From: Leptothoe kymatousa TAU-MAC 1615
Lineage (GTDB): Bacteria > Cyanobacteriota > Cyanobacteriia > Phormidesmidales > Phormidesmidaceae
Assembly (NCBI RefSeq): GCF_018739865.1
Contig: NZ_JADOER010000017.1
Span: 1-34,757, forward strand
DNA length: 34,757 nt
Direction: 5' to 3'
In this document: positions 17,276 through 25,472 of the stretch, piece after piece
Numbering within the stretch: position 1 is the first letter of the stretch
Layout: the number at the start of each line of letters is the position of its first letter
Program-made: the position numbers and the translations under genes
The notes under the pieces: model-generated
What the model was told of the DNA's origin: nothing
Databases searched by the model: none
What the model saw: only the letters and a program-made list of their open reading frames with translations

Positions 17276-17875
17276 TCAAAGCGTTTTCCGAAAGGCTTTG
17301 ACAGCTTTGGTCTGACTGGGAGAATCCACAAACTGGGCCAGCACAGCAAAGTTTAATCCAGGTAGTAAACGACTAGCTGACAGCGCTTCATAGCCTACTT
17401 CTGGGTCGATCAGGCTATACAGGCTAAACTGCTGGTTTTCCCAAAACCATACTTCCTGGACGCCCAGACCTTTATAAACTGCCAGCTTATCGATGCCGCC
17501 GCTAGTGAGGACGATTTCAATGGCAATGTCCGGGGCATCGCCCAGTTCGCCCAGACTGTAGCATTCGTCTGGTTCTAGACCACGGGCGGCAGCTTCCCGG
17601 CGAAAGGTGGCGGAACCGTAACCATTGAGGTCAATGTCGGCTTCTTCGGCAAAGGCTTCTATCAACCGGGCGATGATTTTTTTGAGGCGCTCGTGTTCGG
17701 GGGAGGTGGTCATAAGCTCCAGGGTGCCCTCCAGGTAGGTCATGCGTAGGGCGGGAAATTGGTCGATAAATAAGGCCACCAGCGCATCATACTGCTGCCA
17801 GGTCACGCCTTCTAGTTGCAGGTACTGCTCAGCGGCGGGTGGATTATCCTTGAGGTTAATTAAAAATGCGGTCAT
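17276..17875 (-). CDS. Uma2 family putative PD-(D/E)xK endonuclease (DUF820)
   Basis: A 199-residue protein of the Uma2 family, which is greatly expanded in cyanobacteria. Typical blocks are WQQYDALVALF, MTYLEGTLELM, SPEHERLKKIIARLI, then the core PDIAIEIVLTSGGIDKL, with Asp and Glu as the putative metal ligands and a downstream Lys, and VQEVWFWENQQFSLY. Length is normal for the family. It lies 51 bp after the DUF1156 methylase gene and 85 bp before the LexA-like gene on the same strand, so it is part of or embedded in the defence operon. No biological role is established for most family members; it could be a nuclease component or an unrelated passenger. Confidence 0.8.
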   Translation of the reverse strand: MTAFLINLKDNPPAAEQYLQLEGVTWQQYDALVALFIDQFPALRMTYLEGTLELMTTSPEHERLKKIIARLIEAFAEEADIDLNGYGSATFRREAAARGLEPDECYSLGELGDAPDIAIEIVLTSGGIDKLAVYKGLGVQEVWFWENQQFSLYSLIDPEVGYEALSASRLLPGLNFAVLAQFVDSPSQTKAVKAFRKTL

Positions 17876-17926
17876 GGTTCGCTTACCTTTTTGGCTCAGG
17901 GTGCATGGCTGGGGTTGGGCAAGGGC

Positions 17927-20755
17927 TTAAAACAATCCTATCTGTCCTTCTTCAAACTCTAGCTCAGGCTGTTCGTAGATGACTTTGGCCTGGATTTCGT
18001 CCATGGCGAGCCATAGGTCGGCCAGGGCTTTTTCTTCGGGGATGCGTTTGCGCTCGTCGCCGATGCGGGGGATGACTTTGAGGGCGACTTCCCAGGAACG
18101 CATAAAGAGGTCGTTGCTTAGCAGGCCGGTGGCTTTGATAAAGCGGCGGACGGGTTCGATGCTTTGCTCTTCTAGATATAGAGCGATGATGGCGTGGAGG
18201 CCGTTGACCAGGTGCTGGCTGGAGAAGTCGTCGGGGCTGATGGCGAAGGCACGTTTTTGTAGCCGTTGCTGGGGGGAGAGCAGTTTGCAATTACCGCTTT
18301 TGACGCTAAGAAGTTTGTAGGTGCCTTTGAGGTCAGAGACGTTAAAGCCGCCGATGGCCAGGGCGAGCTGGCGTGCTTCATCAAAGGAGAACTCACGGGC
18401 GCGGAAGGCATCCCAGGCGAGGATGTACCACTGGGTTAAGGGGTCAAATCCGGCGGTGTCGGTTTGGAGGAGTTTGTGGAAGCGATAGTTGGCGATGGCT
18501 TTGCGGGCTTCGGCAAAGGCGACTTCGGGGCGCATTTCGTTGCCTGCGCTGTCGAGGACGGGCCAGGCGCGGCTAAAGACGTTGAGGGCGGGGCCAAAGG
18601 CGGATAGGTAGAGGTCAATGCCGTCGATATCGTTGGCTTCAAATTCGGGGGCGCGTTGTTCTACCAGGTTGGAGAGTTCGGGGCGGATGTCGTCCCACCA
18701 GGCTGAACTGGCGTTGGGATCGCGCTTGCGGCAGACGAGGAGAACGGTGCTGGAGACTGAGTTTTTCTGGGCTTGGTGGAGGTTTTGGGGGTTTTCGGTA
18801 CTGACGGCCCAGCTGGCGGTGATTTCAAATCCGGCGTCGATGAGAGATTTGGCGAGAACGTCCCAGGCTCCGGAGTCTTTGTGGTTGAATTGGACGGTCA
18901 TTACGCCGTCGTCGCGGAGGACTCGGTGGTATTCGGCAAAGGCGAGGGCCATTTTGGCTTCGTAGTCGCGATTGGCAAGTTCTTCAGGATTTTCGCCCAT
19001 ATTTTGAAACCGAGCTGGATTGGCGACAGCTTCACGGTCTTTATCCGTTAATTCTGAAAAATAGAGTTCCGGGAAAGTCTCCCCAAGAATTCTTTTTTGC
19101 CAGATATAGAAAAAATCGGATATATCTCCGTAAGGAATAGTTCCGTAATATGGCGGATCAGTAATAACAGCGTTAATAGTTTTATCAGGTATGTGATTTA
19201 GGTTGTCTGCTGAGGCCGTATCTATTTTAAGTATCCTGAGAGCTGAATTTCTAAGATCAGGTATTGTTGATGCGCCTCTAATATCTAAGAACTTGCAAAT
19301 ACCTTCGTAATGAGATGCTACTGCTGAAACACTGGCATTCCATAATCTTTTGTCACCTGCATTTTCAGGATAATTCCACATTAGATTTAGAGCATGCTGA
19401 GCTGAAGCTCTAGCAATATTCATACGAGTTGCGTCGTAATTACTTAAAATAGAGTTGGTATCGACACATCGATCAAAAATAAATGCTAGATACGTGAGAA
19501 TAGCTTCAGACTGTTCAGGAGTATGCTCTGTAATAATTTTTCCCTTAGCTGTAATTAGAATTTCAGCATAGGTTTTTAATGTGAGAATTTGTCGATAGTT
19601 AAAACATTGATGCCATTCATTAATTCCGTAGTTTCTTACCATAGAGTATTGGCGATTGGTTGGGGTTGGCTCATGCCCAATCAATCCTGCTAACTCCCAA
19701 TCACTTAGACTATTTTCTACTGTCTTGTTTGCAAGTTCTAAGCCTCGTAAATCGCACTCTCTAGGTGTTGAAAACTCGACAGAATCTATTCCTTTTTTAC
19801 AGGCGACAGCATAGAGTTGATGCCCCAGTTTACTTTGCTTGCTTGGTGAGCAAATATAATCGTTGTCAATTATGTTTCCACAATTTAGGCATTTTCCTGT
19901 TCCACGACTAATTGTGCTGTAGCTATTCGGATCAAAATCTCCTTCAGGAGTCTGAATTGTCGCCCCCTTTCCCTTTGGTCCCTTCACCAACTCAAAATCC
20001 ACTCGTTTCTCTGCTGGATTCGGAATTGGCTTTACTGCATACCAATCGCTCGTAACTTTTCTCTCTTGTCCAGGGCCAGCATAGTTACTCGTCTTACTCA
20101 ACCACCAATTCGGACTCAACGGCACCACCGACTCACAATGCGGACATACCACCGTATGTGCCCACAAATAATTCTGAACCGTCTCCCCTTCCTGTGATGG
20201 GAAAAACTCTGCTAGCCGTTTCTCCGCTTCATCCCCAACCCACTTCACCCACTTATCAATCTCATGCTGCAAATCCGGGCCAAACTTCAGCGGATACTCC
20301 ATTGCCGCCTTCATCGTCACCACCGCCACCGGGTTCAGGTCGCTCGCCAGCACATTCAACCCATACCGCACCGCCTCAAACGGAATACTGCCCCCACCCG
20401 CAAACGCATCTAGCACCGTCGGCGTCCGCGTACCCCAGGTCTGCTCACACAGATCATGTACCTGCTTGATCCGCTCGGCTGACGGTGGCGTTTTATACAG
20501 CTTCGTCGTCGTATCCGGTTGCCCCGCCAGGCGCTTCTCCAACCCCAGCAGATACTCAAACTCCTCCATCGTCACCGTATCCGGCAGCAGCGACCCCAGC
20601 ACACTCGCCCGACTAAACGACAGCGGCTTCCGCGAATACCACCGATGCAGCCCCTTAAACGGATTTCCCCCATGCTCGTAATACACCTGCTGGTTCAGCA
20701 GCTTAACCGGGAATATTTTTTCTATAAATACTGACCTACGTTTATAAGTAGACAT
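17927..20755 (-). CDS. DUF1156 adenine-specific DNA methylase
   Basis: A 942-residue DNA methyltransferase. The N-terminal DUF1156 start is clear (FIEKIFPVKLLNQQVYYEHG, then NPFKGLHRWYSRKPL). The SAM-binding motif follows (LDAFAGGGSIPFEA, then LASDLNPVAV), then two zinc-knuckle-like pairs (CPHC, CLNC) and the catalytic motif DPPYYG with Asp533, as in N6-adenine methylases. It is the modification half of the inferred defence module with the DUF499 ATPase and PLD-helicase. Base composition is mosaic: by hand count about 35% GC at 19081-19200 but about 60% at 18541-18660 and 20281-20400, so the central part, which includes the catalytic motif and perhaps target recognition, seems exchanged by recombination. 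The ATG start (complement of 20753-20755) is the natural one. Confidence 0.88.
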   Translation of the reverse strand: MSTYKRRSVFIEKIFPVKLLNQQVYYEHGGNPFKGLHRWYSRKPLSFSRASVLGSLLPDTVTMEEFEYLLGLEKRLAGQPDTTTKLYKTPPSAERIKQVHDLCEQTWGTRTPTVLDAFAGGGSIPFEAVRYGLNVLASDLNPVAVVTMKAAMEYPLKFGPDLQHEIDKWVKWVGDEAEKRLAEFFPSQEGETVQNYLWAHTVVCPHCESVVPLSPNWWLSKTSNYAGPGQERKVTSDWYAVKPIPNPAEKRVDFELVKGPKGKGATIQTPEGDFDPNSYSTISRGTGKCLNCGNIIDNDYICSPSKQSKLGHQLYAVACKKGIDSVEFSTPRECDLRGLELANKTVENSLSDWELAGLIGHEPTPTNRQYSMVRNYGINEWHQCFNYRQILTLKTYAEILITAKGKIITEHTPEQSEAILTYLAFIFDRCVDTNSILSNYDATRMNIARASAQHALNLMWNYPENAGDKRLWNASVSAVASHYEGICKFLDIRGASTIPDLRNSALRILKIDTASADNLNHIPDKTINAVITDPPYYGTIPYGDISDFFYIWQKRILGETFPELYFSELTDKDREAVANPARFQNMGENPEELANRDYEAKMALAFAEYHRVLRDDGVMTVQFNHKDSGAWDVLAKSLIDAGFEITASWAVSTENPQNLHQAQKNSVSSTVLLVCRKRDPNASSAWWDDIRPELSNLVEQRAPEFEANDIDGIDLYLSAFGPALNVFSRAWPVLDSAGNEMRPEVAFAEARKAIANYRFHKLLQTDTAGFDPLTQWYILAWDAFRAREFSFDEARQLALAIGGFNVSDLKGTYKLLSVKSGNCKLLSPQQRLQKRAFAISPDDFSSQHLVNGLHAIIALYLEEQSIEPVRRFIKATGLLSNDLFMRSWEVALKVIPRIGDERKRIPEEKALADLWLAMDEIQAKVIYEQPELEFEEGQIGLF

Positions 20756-21238
20756 ACAGAGACACTCTATGGCCTAAAGGATATGAGCTATCAGCACATC
20801 CTAGTCGTTCACATCCTAGTCGTTCACATCCAACAAGCTATTCATTAAGAAATAATAAGTTGCATGCAAGAAAAATCTAACAAATAAACTAAGTGGATTG
20901 ATTTTTGTCAATATGTGGCAGTTATATTTTTCTGTCACTAGGACTTGACTTAAAGTTCACGCATCCGAAGAAGTAGAGGTAGTAACTGTATTCATGTCTA
21001 TTTCAATCATTGGCTAGTGAAGTTGATGCTTGCTAAACCCTTTCTTTCAGAGGCTTTTAGCTAAAAGCCTTGCTGGGTTCGTGCATTTCACGGGTAGACC
21101 GTACAAGTTATTGGTTTTTATTGTTTTTTTTACCTGAATAGATATTGTGGTAAGACATCTCTAAATTTAAGGGTGTCTGTAGCAAAAAATACAGCATGTA
21201 ACAACTATCTATATAGCCTTTCTAGGCAGGGCAGTTCA
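20756..21238. other. Intergenic junction between methylase and S17-fusion genes: 15-bp repeats and a 20-bp palindrome
   Basis: This divergent region marks the edge of the foreign block. CACATCCTAGTCGTT is repeated in tandem at 20795-20809 and 20810-20824, with a partial third copy. A perfect 20-bp palindrome, AGGCTTTTAG-CTAAAAGCCT, lies at 21051-21070, about 170 bp before the S17 start; it may be an operator or a bidirectional terminator. No promoter is certain. I find no gene here. Confidence 0.5.
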
Positions 21239-21958
21239 ATGGTTAAATATGGGAACAAAATCCAAGGAAGCAACCATAAGAAGGAGCATAGAGTGCCTGC
21301 TAACGCGCTTACTGGAACTGTTATTAGCGACAAGATGGATAAAACCGTTGTAGTTGCAGTGGAAAATCGAGTTAGGCATCCTAAGTATGGCAAAACCGTA
21401 GTCCGTACAAAAAAATACAAAGCCCATGATGAAGAAAATGCTTGTCAAGCGGGTGATATTGTTCGAATTTATGAAACTCGTCCCCTAAGTCGAACAAAAT
21501 GCTGGGTTGTGGCGTCCATCATAGACAAGCAGCAATCAAGAGATAAGTCGCAATCAAGAGATAAGTCGCAATCAAGAGTACAAAAAAACGCAAGTGAATC
21601 GGGAGAGGGTTCGTTAATGCAAAGTGATATAAAAGCTCTCTTGCCTGAAAACGTGCACGTTGGGCAGCCCTTTCCACTGGAGGTTCATGTGATCCCTGTA
21701 ACTGGGTATGATGCACCACCCGAAAAATCAAACCCCAAGAAAATTAAAATTGGTGCCCATATTTATGTTTCCAGACATGATTTTGACTTAGATCAAAATC
21801 TTAAAACTATAGAAATCTCTACAGATAATCAGCAGAATACAATTACTTTCAACCTAACTCCCAAGAAAACTGGTTCTAAATCTATTGAAATAGACTTCTT
21901 TCAAGATAGTCGATACCTTGGTTGTACCAAACTTTTTACTAAGGCCCTTAAGGAGTAA
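21239..21958 (+). CDS. Ribosomal protein S17-like domain fused to a beta-rich CHAT-partner domain
   Basis: From the ATG at 21239 (239 aa; a GTG at 21173 would add 22). Residues about 24-100 are an almost canonical bacterial S17: [40 protein letters not shown], then [20 protein letters not shown]. All core S17 sequence features seem retained, so the domain could bind 16S rRNA. A linker of repeated QSRDKS follows, then about 115 residues of predicted beta strands ([19 protein letters not shown], and near the end [18 protein letters not shown]) that resemble the small beta-sandwich domains placed beside CHAT proteases. It lacks any ribosomal-operon context: the next gene is a CHAT protease 2 bp on. 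I infer a sensor, decoy or ribosome-anchoring subunit of a conflict system. The S17 assignment is firm, the role is not. Confidence 0.85.
   Translation: MVKYGNKIQGSNHKKEHRVPANALTGTVISDKMDKTVVVAVENRVRHPKYGKTVVRTKKYKAHDEENACQAGDIVRIYETRPLSRTKCWVVASIIDKQQSRDKSQSRDKSQSRVQKNASESGEGSLMQSDIKALLPENVHVGQPFPLEVHVIPVTGYDAPPEKSNPKKIKIGAHIYVSRHDFDLDQNLKTIEISTDNQQNTITFNLTPKKTGSKSIEIDFFQDSRYLGCTKLFTKALKE
21533..21577 (+). repeat. 18-bp tandem repeat in the S17-fusion linker
   Basis: CAATCAAGAGATAAGTCG occurs at 21533-21550 and 21551-21568, with a 9-bp partial third copy. It encodes QSRDKS in frame. Identical copies imply recent expansion, exactly at the seam between the S17 domain and the C-terminal domain. 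Confidence 0.9.
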
Positions 21959-21960
21959 GA

Positions 21961-23109
21961 ATGGTTCGTGTTGTTATTGATGAAAGTGGTGAGATCCCAG
22001 GGCCAGATTTAGCAATAATCGTAAGACGTGACGAATTACTGAACAATAAATTCCGTTATACGTATATTCTTAAGTCTTCTAAAAGCAGTGGGGCCGATCT
22101 TTTCTACAGGCCCTTACATTCTCAGGAATTGGGGCCTAGCTATCAAGAACTTCTTAATAAGAAGTTTGACGGGTTTAATAAAGATATGCGTTCTAAAAAA
22201 GGACGTCAAAAGCTGAATTATAGATTGAGAAAGTACGGACAAGACTTGTATCGCTCTCTATTCGACCATGAGTTTGATGATGTGTATTGGCATCAGATCA
22301 AGGGCAAGGTAAAAACTATTCAAGTAGTTTCAAAAGAACCTATTCCTTGGGAGCTTATATTTCCTGTAAGGCTAAATACATCACAAGAAGTTCCTGATCA
22401 AGCTTTTTTCTGTGAGCAATATGACATTGCCCATTGGTTTCCAGAGAGCCCGCCAGAACACTCGCTTGCAGTTGGTCGCTTTGACATGGTCAAAGCCATT
22501 TCTGGAGAATTTGCCCAAAAAGAACAAACTGCCATTCAAACTCTTTTAAGAGATTATGAGCATGTCAACTTCTCAACAATTCATCCATCATTTGACGATG
22601 TGCTCAATGCGTTTAGCTGTGGTTGTCGATCCATACTACATTTAATTTGCCACGGTGTTAGTGAAGCTGAAGATGCAGATACATCCATTCTTAAACTAGA
22701 GGATGACTCAGTAACACCTGATGATTTAAGAGATGCGTTAGACGAAAATGAGAGCTTTTTAGTTTTTTTGAATGGATGTGAAACAGGGATTATTGGTCCT
22801 GGTGTCGCTGGACTAGGAGGTTGGGCATATCAGCTAGCTACTAGAGGTAACGCCAGTGCAATGCTTGGCACAATTATGAAGGTTCCTGGCAATTCAGCCT
22901 GTGAATTTGCAATTAGTTTTTATCAACACCTCTATCCTAAAAAGATAAGCTCATCAACGGTTGGTAGCGCGTCTGAAATATCTATGCGTTCCGTCTTGAA
23001 AGCAGCAAGAATTGCACGTAAGGAGCTTCAAGATGATCCTACCCGGCTAAGCTATAAGGTTTATGGCAACCCTATGCTTCTATTGAATCACGATAGAATT
23101 GCATCATAG
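21961..23109 (+). CDS. CHAT-domain caspase-like protease
   Basis: A 382-residue CHAT protease without TPRs. The N-terminal half (VIDESGEIPGPDLAIIVRRD and onward, WELIFPVRL) is a typical CHAT lead-in. The catalytic His231 is in HLICHG and Cys273 in NGCETG, followed by GVAGLGGWAYQLATRG, AMLGT and EFAISFYQHLYP. In known bacterial systems, CHAT proteases are activated by a partner and cleave a specific target, often leading to cell suicide. It is tightly coupled (2 bp) to the S17-fusion gene and followed 30 bp later by a Pepco-like gene, so the three probably work as one complex. No signal peptide is seen, so it should act in the cytoplasm, unlike the exported CHAT protein at 3422-6310. Confidence 0.87.
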   Translation: MVRVVIDESGEIPGPDLAIIVRRDELLNNKFRYTYILKSSKSSGADLFYRPLHSQELGPSYQELLNKKFDGFNKDMRSKKGRQKLNYRLRKYGQDLYRSLFDHEFDDVYWHQIKGKVKTIQVVSKEPIPWELIFPVRLNTSQEVPDQAFFCEQYDIAHWFPESPPEHSLAVGRFDMVKAISGEFAQKEQTAIQTLLRDYEHVNFSTIHPSFDDVLNAFSCGCRSILHLICHGVSEAEDADTSILKLEDDSVTPDDLRDALDENESFLVFLNGCETGIIGPGVAGLGGWAYQLATRGNASAMLGTIMKVPGNSACEFAISFYQHLYPKKISSSTVGSASEISMRSVLKAARIARKELQDDPTRLSYKVYGNPMLLLNHDRIAS

Positions 23110-23139
23110 ACTTTTCTAAAGTGATTAGCTGGATGAGTA

Positions 23140-23451
23140 ATGATGGATGAGCAAAAAATTTCTATTGTGTCTGTTTCTGAATCAGACCTACGTAGTGATG
23201 ATTTAAGGACGGTTGCAACTGGAGAAATAGAGGTTCAAAAACTAGCCGATAGCCTAAAGACTTTTTTGGGGCGTCTCGATCAAGTCATGAAAGATCTAAA
23301 TGCTAAAGTAGGTGGCTTTGAAGTGGACGAGATGGAAATTTATGCGGAAGTTTCAGGTGAGGGAAAAATCTCTTTGCTTGGTACTGGAGTACAAACCGGT
23401 GCTATGGGTGGCCTGAAGCTTATTTTGCGTCGTCCTTCATCAAAGAACTAG
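23140..23451 (+). CDS. Pepco-like small protein associated with CHAT
   Basis: A 103-residue protein. The N-terminal half is helical (VQKLADSLKTFLGRLDQVM), the C-terminal half is predicted beta with the ending VDEMEIYAEVSGEGKISLLG, then GTGVQTGAMGGLKLILRR. This helix-then-beta layout and the glycine-rich LLGTG segment match the Pepco peptidase-co-occurring domains that Kaur, Burroughs, Iyer and Aravind described in NTP-dependent conflict systems; this is from memory of the family. Such proteins are thought to couple a sensor to a peptidase effector. It is the third gene of the S17-CHAT unit. It is convergent with the DUF7680-like fragment, 7 bp away. Confidence 0.68.
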   Translation: MMDEQKISIVSVSESDLRSDDLRTVATGEIEVQKLADSLKTFLGRLDQVMKDLNAKVGGFEVDEMEIYAEVSGEGKISLLGTGVQTGAMGGLKLILRRPSSKN

Positions 23452-23458
23452 GGTAAAT

Positions 23459-23687
23459 CTATTCTCCTAGCAACACTCGCATAGCTTTTAATGCAGGTCG
23501 CTTTTTCCCATTACTTACCATCGCAAACCAATAGTAAGCCTCTTCATTGCTCATCGCCGCAATCCCATCAGCAATGCTAGAAATTCGCTCCGGGCTCGAT
23601 AGTGGCTCTAGCGTCTGAAACAGCCTGAAGCAGTGCCATGCTCACCCCTGACTGCTCATCTAGCAAATAGGACTTCTGCCACCGATG
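23459..23687 (-). pseudogene. Frameshifted 3' fragment of the DUF7680-like gene
   Basis: This 229-bp stretch matches the 3' half of the intact gene at 26129-26557 closely and in the same orientation, down to the ending MRVLLG. A 7-base length difference near 23622-23636 shifts the frame and the 5' half is missing, so it cannot encode the protein. It is a second, decayed copy that marks a recombination junction between the CHAT unit and the rest of the defence operon. Confidence 0.85.
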
Positions 23688-23730
23688 CCAGAGTTATCAA
23701 GGCCATAAATATGACAAATCAGTAATGAAC

Positions 23731-23898
23731 CTACAGCACTAGTAAACTACCCGTTTGACCTCGAAGACGATTTATTTCTACCTGTAATCTCTGAATAATG
23801 GCGGTTTGATCCGCTAATTTGAATGCTTCTGTAACGGAAACTTCACACTCCAAAACTCGCTTAATCTAGCGATAAATTTTGTCAAAATTCACAGACAT
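23731..23898 (-). pseudogene. Small helical ORF with an in-frame stop
   Basis: From an ATG (complement of 23896-23898), the frame reads MSVNFDKIYR, a TAG (complement of 23866-23868), then IKRVLECEVSVTEAFKLADQ and a helical tail to a TAG at 23731. The amphipathic composition after the stop looks protein-like, so it may be a decayed 55-residue gene. Chance is not excluded. Confidence 0.3.
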
Positions 23899-24241
23899 TT
23901 AAATCATGAAAATGACTACCTGATTAAGACAGATAACGTAGATCTTGAGAGATGGAAATTTGTTCTAATCTATGCAGTAACCACATTCATCTTGATCATC
24001 GTTCTTTGAGTAAATCGAACGGTAAAAATCACTTACTCAAATTAGTACTTTTGTATTAGCATAGGAGTACCTGAAAAACTGCTGCTTTCAAGTTCACCTG
24101 TTTGGGATTTAGGTGTCCCAGTTTGCGGTGTGGATCTTCCCGGTTGCGAAGCTTACCATACTGCCATCTTTGGACATTTGGTTGTCTTCAGATTGCTTAG
24201 CCCAAGCAATCTGCTAGCAAAGCATATTCGAGCAGAAAACC
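23899..24241. promoter_or_regulatory. Leader region with a strong hairpin at 24189-24213
   Basis: No gene is seen in this 340-bp stretch. Its one clear element is a perfect 10-bp stem (CAGATTGCTT with AAGCAATCTG) and 5-base loop at 24189-24213, ending 28 bp before the ATG of the 99-residue protein. It has no T-run after it, so a 5'-leader structure or operator is likelier than a terminator. Confidence 0.4.
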
Positions 24242-24541
24242 ATGGTAAATCCCCCTCAGTTCGGTCAAGGAGCAGTGAGATCACTCCAGAGCCTCGTTCA
24301 AGATGCTCTGGTCCTTTTGAAGCTCGTTGAGGATAAAATACCCATGGACAACATGGAAAAACCTACCCTAAAGCCCAAAGTCAAAGAGGCTCAAGAGTCT
24401 GTTCAGGATTTGTTAGGAGCTTTACAGAATACAGAAAAGCTAGCTGTAAAGGTTTTTGAAAGTGAAGTAGAAGAAATTAAGGAGGAAGTGAAAGCAACTA
24501 ATTGGAATCAGTATCGCCGTCCACCAGGTCAACAAGGATAA
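24242..24541 (+). CDS. Small helical hypothetical protein
   Basis: A 99-residue acidic/basic helical protein: GAVRSLQSLVQDALVLLKLV, then KPKVKEAQESVQDLLGALQ and a Glu/Lys-rich coiled-coil-like segment (VEEIKEEVKATNWNQYRR) with a short PPGQQG tail. I do not recognise a family. The sequence complexity and helical periodicity argue for a real gene. An internal ATG at 24344 is an alternative start. It stands alone in the block between the DUF7680 fragment and the convergent membrane-protein gene. Confidence 0.5.
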   Translation: MVNPPQFGQGAVRSLQSLVQDALVLLKLVEDKIPMDNMEKPTLKPKVKEAQESVQDLLGALQNTEKLAVKVFESEVEEIKEEVKATNWNQYRRPPGQQG

Positions 24542-24609
24542 GTTTCTAATTCAGTTTTGCAATGCGTGGTCAGATTTATCTCTCTATAGCAATGGCTAGA
24601 TAGCTATTC

Positions 24610-25458
24610 TCAATTATTTTCTAGTTTCTCAATGAGAATATTTAGATACTTTCTGACCACGCTTTTTGGCTTCTCTTCCTCTAACTTAAAAGCATCTACC
24701 CGTTGATCCCGAATGTATTTGAGGGTATCAATATACAGTTTCCGATCTAAGTGTGATTGAATAATTCGTCCCTCAGGCATCGGGATATCATATTCGATGC
24801 TAAGTTTTAGCCATCCTCTAAGGTATAAGTAAATATCTCCATAGAAACTTCCTCTAGAATCAAGCTCTTTTAGTTCCAGCTTTTGGAGGTGCTCAGGGCT
24901 TAGTTCATCCAGCACACTATCTGCAGCTTCAACTGAGAGATATTTAAGTTCTTCAGAATTTTGTTCGATATGATTGGCAATATTCCGTCGAAAATCAATT
25001 TCTTCCGCTATTTTTGAGGCCTCACTCAGCAACATGTCGGTTCTATCTGATACCTGAGGAGGGAGTATTGCCTCGATATCATTAGCATTTAATGCCGAGG
25101 CTTTTAACAATTCGCCCTTCCCTAACTTATTCACTCCCTTTAAGAGAGATTCTTGAGAGTTCAAATGAATAACCGTGATGTTATTCAAGAGTTGGATTGA
25201 TATGTCATTAAGCTTAGCTTCACTACTATCTAATGCAGATTGTTTTTGCTGTATTTTTTTGTCATGCATGCCAAAACCTAAGGGAATAATTACGCCCAAA
25301 GTAGCCATGATCATTCCTATCCCGTCAAGAAATTTGCCTTCCTCATGTAAGGAATAGAGAGAAGGTATGGCTATGATAAAAAATATTATCGTGCCAATAA
25401 GAACAAAAATTAGGGTTAACGAATAAGTAGGTTTTGCAAGTGCTCTGGTAGTGCCCAT
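24610..25458 (-). CDS. Membrane-anchored helical protein of unknown function
   Basis: A 282-residue protein with two N-terminal transmembrane helices (LTLIFVLIGTIIFFIIAIP and GIGMIMATLGVIIPLGFGM), then a cytoplasmic region rich in coiled-coil-type heptads (KKIQQKQSALDSSEAKLNDI) and a mostly helical C-terminus. No catalytic motif is visible. It lies 14 bp downstream of the IS1595-type zinc-ribbon gene on the same strand, so the two form an operon. A role as a membrane-bound partner or effector of that regulator-like protein is conceivable but unsupported by homology I know. Confidence 0.6.
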   Translation of the reverse strand: MGTTRALAKPTYSLTLIFVLIGTIIFFIIAIPSLYSLHEEGKFLDGIGMIMATLGVIIPLGFGMHDKKIQQKQSALDSSEAKLNDISIQLLNNITVIHLNSQESLLKGVNKLGKGELLKASALNANDIEAILPPQVSDRTDMLLSEASKIAEEIDFRRNIANHIEQNSEELKYLSVEAADSVLDELSPEHLQKLELKELDSRGSFYGDIYLYLRGWLKLSIEYDIPMPEGRIIQSHLDRKLYIDTLKYIRDQRVDAFKLEEEKPKSVVRKYLNILIEKLENN

Positions 25459-25472
25459 AGGTCATTATGCAA

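Noticed and set aside
21239..21540. Genuine rpsQ in a ribosomal protein operon
   Set aside because: No L29, L16 or L14 genes are nearby, the frame continues into an unrelated domain, and the next gene is a CHAT protease.
23459..23687. A second functional DUF7680-like gene
   Set aside because: It lacks the 5' half and has a 7-base length change that shifts the frame.
24130..24330. 66-residue plus-strand ORF preceding and overlapping the 99-residue ORF
   Set aside because: Its composition looks random, it overlaps the better ORF in another frame, and it contains the hairpin at 24189-24213.
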